Source: Candidatus Zixiibacteriota bacterium
GTDB taxonomy: Bacteria; Zixibacteria; MSB-5A5; CAIYYT01
DNA: 8,688 nt
NCBI GenBank assembly: GCA_023134875.1
Contig: JAGLUH010000047.1
Coordinates: forward strand, 1-8,688
Reading direction: 5' to 3'
This document shows, piece after piece, positions 5,990 to 8,688 of the stretch. A program made the position numbers and the translations under genes. Within the stretch, counting starts at the first letter, position 1, and each line of letters starts with the position of its first letter. The notes below the pieces were generated by a model, which was given only the letters and a program-made list of their open reading frames with translations, was not told where the DNA came from and made no database searches.

Positions 5990-7393
5990 TTATTTACGAC
6001 AAAGCAGGTACTGGTTTGCGCCAGGAGCAGTTAGCGTCAAGGCTACTTGATACCTTTCCTCGAAATCGTCAGCTTCTAAGATTACCCTTGAGGTGGGCAG
6101 GTCTGTGGCAATAAATAACCAGTCGGCGGCGACCGAATCGATGAATTCCTTGTAATTCCCTGATCGGTTAAAGGGAATGGCTTCCGGTGTAATCAGGCCG
6201 TCGCGGTCAATGATCGTTCCCCGATAGATGTAGCCAAGATGGCCGATATCCTCGGCGATCACTTTATCTTCTGGCTTAGCGTGCAGTACCAGGTAGCGTC
6301 CCGCTTGCTGATGTATTCTTTCATAGCAATCCATCTCCCAGCGCAGGCTATCCACCCGCCGGTTCAGACCGATAAAGGCCGCACCGGCAATGAGCGCTGT
6401 CAGCGAAACGATGATCAGGTCTTGGCGAAATGAACGTAGAACGGGTATCCTCTGCCATATATCCTTGATACCGACGGTCGCAATAAGAAACATCAACGGA
6501 TAGACAGGAGCTGGATACCAGAAGAAGATATGAGTTTGAGCCGCTGCCAGAGTGACAAGATAACCGACGACAAAGAGACCGATCAAAGAGAGGAGATGTT
6601 TCTCTCTCAGCCGGAAGAACATTCCCATCAGAAAGAAGAGCAATAGTATCCAGCCGATCGGCGAGGAAAGCCCAAACACAAATTGCAGCGATTTTCCCAA
6701 ACCCAAGTTCCAGTGAGAATGATAGAGGGCACTCTTGGCAGCGATTGAATTCGGCGCCAGGACACCAAAATAGACGTATGAGAATGTCAGCCAATTGCCC
6801 AGAACAAGCAACACTGGTATCGCTCTCACGATTAGCTGTCGTCGGTCAAGAAACAAAGATACTCCCACGACTGCCAGCAATGCTATGACCCCTTCCGGCC
6901 TGGTGATAGCAGCCAGAGAAGCTGTTGTCACCGCCAGTAGCAGCTTTTTCTGCGCCAGGAGATAGAATGATAAAAGTAACAGAAACGTGAACAGGGCGGT
7001 CTCCATGCCGCTGATGTCGGCGGTTACTGAGCGGGGAAACAGGATATAAAGCAAGGCGGGGAGATACGCCAGTTTCTTCAGCCCGATTCGTCCTCCCCAA
7101 CGGTAGAGGATGACCGCCGTCAGAGAGGCTGACGCTATACTGATTGTGAGGGCTGATTTCAGGCTGCCCAGCCCCAGGTGATTGCAGCCTGCGATTATCA
7201 GGGTGAAGAGTGGGGTAGTAGTACCCAGTACCCGCTCACCCAGGTTATAGACAAAACCGTTGCCAGCGGCGATATTCTCGGCGTAACGAAAGGAGATGAA
7301 GGCATCGTCGACAGCATAACCGGATAATTGCTGTACCAGCAGCCGCACACCTGCCGCCAGACAGAAAAGTAACAGTGGTATTAACCTGCGCAT
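5990..7393 (-). CDS. Polytopic GT-C-type glycosyltransferase-like membrane protein
   Basis: This 467-residue protein has about ten hydrophobic segments between residues 2 and 345 and a soluble C-terminal tail. Its first outer loop carries D29-D30 in DDAFISFRYAENIAAGNGFVYN and then GERVLGTTTPLF. This is the pattern of GT-C fold glycosyltransferases (AftB/ArnT/PMT-like), where the acidic pair binds the lipid-phosphate sugar donor. SGMETALF (128-135), TRPEG (164-168), WYPAPVYP (292-299) and the tail motif EDIGHLGYIYRGTIIDRDGL (381-400) also fit this group. By family knowledge it would move a sugar from a polyprenyl-phosphate donor to an acceptor on the outer face of the inner membrane. Donor and acceptor cannot be told. 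No clear ribosome binding site precedes the ATG. The neighbouring acyltransferase genes give no pathway clue. Confidence 0.8.
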   Translation of the reverse strand: MRRLIPLLLFCLAAGVRLLVQQLSGYAVDDAFISFRYAENIAAGNGFVYNLGERVLGTTTPLFTLIIAGCNHLGLGSLKSALTISIASASLTAVILYRWGGRIGLKKLAYLPALLYILFPRSVTADISGMETALFTFLLLLSFYLLAQKKLLLAVTTASLAAITRPEGVIALLAVVGVSLFLDRRQLIVRAIPVLLVLGNWLTFSYVYFGVLAPNSIAAKSALYHSHWNLGLGKSLQFVFGLSSPIGWILLLFFLMGMFFRLREKHLLSLIGLFVVGYLVTLAAAQTHIFFWYPAPVYPLMFLIATVGIKDIWQRIPVLRSFRQDLIIVSLTALIAGAAFIGLNRRVDSLRWEMDCYERIHQQAGRYLVLHAKPEDKVIAEDIGHLGYIYRGTIIDRDGLITPEAIPFNRSGNYKEFIDSVAADWLFIATDLPTSRVILEADDFEERYQVALTLTAPGANQYLLCRK

Positions 7394-7400
7394 CGAGCAA

Positions 7401-7428
7401 AAGATACGATTCCACGAGAGGCAGGCAA
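7401..7428 (-). promoter_or_regulatory. Possible promoter giving a leaderless glycosyltransferase mRNA
   Basis: On the minus strand TTGCCT (7428-7423), a 16-base spacer and TATCTT (7406-7401) end seven bases before the ATG at 7393, placing the expected +1 at or next to the A of the start codon. Each hexamer is a four-of-six match. There is no recognisable ribosome binding site upstream of the ATG, which is consistent with a leaderless transcript but proves nothing. Confidence 0.25.
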
Positions 7429-7470
7429 GAGTTTCATGGCGATCTCATTTTCGACTCACCCTGGCAACAG

Positions 7471-7502
7471 GAGATTGCTTCGCAATGACACTTTTAGGTG
7501 TC
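7471..7502. repeat. Two adjacent small hairpins after the phosphate acyltransferase gene
   Basis: ATTGC-TTC-GCAAT (7474-7486) is directly followed by GACAC-TTTTAG-GTGTC (7487-7502). Both are perfect five-base stems. The segment GAGATTGCTTCGCAATGACA (7471-7490) resembles a shortened form of a dispersed intergenic repeat containing GTCATTGCGA...GAAGCAATCTC that I recall from many bacterial genomes. It lies 38 bases after the stop of the acyltransferase gene and about 80 bases before the glycosyltransferase start, so it may act as a transcript 3' end or be a repeat remnant. Confidence 0.45.
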
Positions 7503-7539
7503 TATGTTACCTTTTGAAACAGTCTCATATACGTCTGGT

Positions 7540-8448
7540 CTATTTCAAGGAAGCAATAGCCAGCAGAAGAGAGTTGTATTTGACCTGAGCGGAATCATCA
7601 GCCGATGTGATTACCGCCGGAACTTTACCGCCCAGGGTAACGAGACCATACTCACTCTTAGTGTACATGGCGAATGCCTTGTAGATGCCGTAGCTGACGG
7701 CAAGGTTATGACCGATCAGAATATCGGCATGGCCGGCGACCTCACCTCTAACGCTCTTCTCTTTAGCGGCGGATTCGATCAGGGCGACATCCATCGACAA
7801 GGGACCGTCTACTAAGCAGCCCTTGATCTGTCCCTTGTCAGCCATCTTGGCAATAACCGCCTCGGTAGTGGTTACGGGCATCTGCGGGTAGATCACCTCT
7901 ACCGCTGCCAGCAACGCCACTTTGGGTTGCTCATATCCGAGTTTATGGGTCAGTGTAACGCCATTGTTCAGAATAGCCACCAAGTCCATCATCCGCGGGT
8001 GCGGGTTGACCACCGGATCGCAGATGAACAGCATCCGGTCAAGCTGGTCTACCTTGCAGGCCATTATGCCGCTGACCAGATTTTTACCCACGCGAAAGCC
8101 CTGATTTCGTTCCAGGATAAGAGAGAGGAAATCAGTAACACCGAAGATGCCTTTGACTAATCCCCCGACCTTATTTCCTTTTACCAGTTCGAGTGCCGTG
8201 TAAACAGACTCATTCGGCTCGGCTGACCTGACCAGTTCCCAGCCCTTGATGTCAATACCGACTTTATCCGCCGCCTGCGTGATCTGTTGCTCATCGCCAA
8301 TCAGTACCGGTTTGACTAAGCTTTCTCTGACAGTTCGAGCAAGTGTCTCCAGCAGGGCCGGCTCGTGCGGCTCGACACAGGCAAACAGAATCGGATCGAC
8401 AGCCTTTGCGCGAGCCAGCTCTTCAATCCGGGAGAAACCGGCGATCAT
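7540..8448 (-). CDS. Phosphate acyl/butyryltransferase family protein (Ptb/Pta), with altered active-site residues
   Basis: Family members exchange CoA for phosphate on acetyl-, butyryl- or related acyl-CoA, feeding an acyl-phosphate to a kinase for ATP. The 302-residue length matches phosphate butyryltransferases. Family landmarks are GGLVKG (95-100), HKLGYEQPKVALLAAVEVIYPQMP (168-191), KMADKGQIKGCLVDGPLSMD (201-220), VAGHADILI (237-245) and PAVITSADDS (277-286). Three conserved C-terminal positions differ from the usual VAGDADILLVPxIEAGN...TSRxDS pattern: Asp to His at H240, the EAGN segment to AVSY, and the Arg to Ala at A283. Activity is therefore uncertain; it could be a divergent substrate type or a non-catalytic partner. 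The start ATG overlaps the stop of an upstream paralogue (ATGA), so the two are probably coupled. No butyrate or acetate kinase is in view. Confidence 0.88.
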   Translation of the reverse strand: MIAGFSRIEELARAKAVDPILFACVEPHEPALLETLARTVRESLVKPVLIGDEQQITQAADKVGIDIKGWELVRSAEPNESVYTALELVKGNKVGGLVKGIFGVTDFLSLILERNQGFRVGKNLVSGIMACKVDQLDRMLFICDPVVNPHPRMMDLVAILNNGVTLTHKLGYEQPKVALLAAVEVIYPQMPVTTTEAVIAKMADKGQIKGCLVDGPLSMDVALIESAAKEKSVRGEVAGHADILIGHNLAVSYGIYKAFAMYTKSEYGLVTLGGKVPAVITSADDSAQVKYNSLLLAIASLK

Positions 8449-8688
8449 TTGCCGCCCCTCTGAAGATGGTGAGAGAGAAGACAGGCGATAGACACCGAGG
8501 CCAGTTTGTTGCGCGCGGTATCGGTTCGTGACACTAAGCTGACCGGCACGCCGGCGCCAACGATGACACCTGCAAAAGTAGCAGGCGAAAAGAGAATCAT
8601 TACCTTCGAGACAACATTACATTCCTCGATCGAATCAACTAAGAAGATGTCGGCGTCACCGGCGACATGATTATCGATACCCCGCCGT
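8445..8688 (-). CDS. Second phosphate acyl/butyryltransferase paralogue, C-terminal 80 residues only
   Basis: A minus-strand frame enters from the right edge and ends at TGA (8447-8445), with no start inside the window. The visible sequence aligns without gaps, over 50 residues, to the corresponding part of the next gene. It keeps the family motifs: VAGDADIF (fragment residues 8-15), SIEECN (22-27, the usual IEAGN position), GVIVGAGVP (40-48) and VSRTDT (52-57) with its Arg at 54. This marks it as a Ptb/Pta-type transferase with an apparently normal C-terminal active site. The stop overlaps the ATG of the downstream paralogue by four bases, so the two probably form a translationally coupled pair. 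The N-terminal part, and any kinase gene further upstream, are outside the window. Confidence 0.85.
   Translation of the reverse strand, partial: RRGIDNHVAGDADIFLVDSIEECNVVSKVMILFSPATFAGVIVGAGVPVSLVSRTDTARNKLASVSIACLLSHHLQRGGK

Noticed and set aside
5961..5992. Possible terminator between the tRNA and the glycosyltransferase 3' end
   Set aside because: A CGG/CCG core with neighbouring T-runs is present, but no stem longer than three pairs can be formed.
7498..7815. 105-residue plus-strand ORF at the end of the acyltransferase gene
   Set aside because: It is antisense to the conserved C-terminus of the Ptb-family gene and shows no motif of its own.

Overview
This window reads as ordinary bacterial chromosome of moderate GC content with no mobile elements, CRISPR arrays or phage genes. 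The gene set is a secreted-type FG-GAP protein, a YbbR protein, TsaD, a nitrilase-fused NAD synthetase, an Rrf2 regulator, a GT-C membrane protein and a phosphate acyl/butyryltransferase pair. This fits an uncultured Gram-negative-type lineage, possibly of the FCB group (Zixibacteria-like). That placement is a weak impression from gene style, not something the sequence proves.

Left part (1-3160, all + strand). The 3' end of a calcium-loop beta-propeller (FG-GAP/VCBS) gene is followed by a promoter-like site (938-966) and a short gene cluster: a 64-residue zinc-ribbon protein starting with TTG, a membrane-anchored YbbR-domain protein, and tsaD for the t6A37 tRNA modification. ybbR and tsaD overlap by four bases (ATGA), so they are probably translationally coupled.

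Middle (3161-5934). A 229-base convergent gap holds two perfect inverted repeats and one doubtful small ORF. Then nadE, the glutamine-dependent NAD+ synthetase, lies on the minus strand. Its synthetase domain is intact, but the cysteine nucleophile expected in its glutaminase domain is read as glycine. A divergent intergenic region carries a promoter for an Rrf2-family regulator with a four-cysteine cluster. A complete tRNA-Ala(CGC) gene follows.

Right part (5990-8688, all - strand). A polytopic GT-C-type glycosyltransferase lies downstream of a tandem pair of phosphate acyl/butyryltransferase paralogues joined by an ATGA overlap. The upstream paralogue runs off the window and only its last 80 residues are visible. 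It keeps the family's C-terminal active-site residues, whereas the complete downstream copy has replaced several of them. A small tandem hairpin element sits between the pair and the glycosyltransferase.

The two observations most worth following are the apparent loss of the NadE glutaminase nucleophile and the possible active/degenerate Ptb pair. No clearly new multi-gene system is visible.
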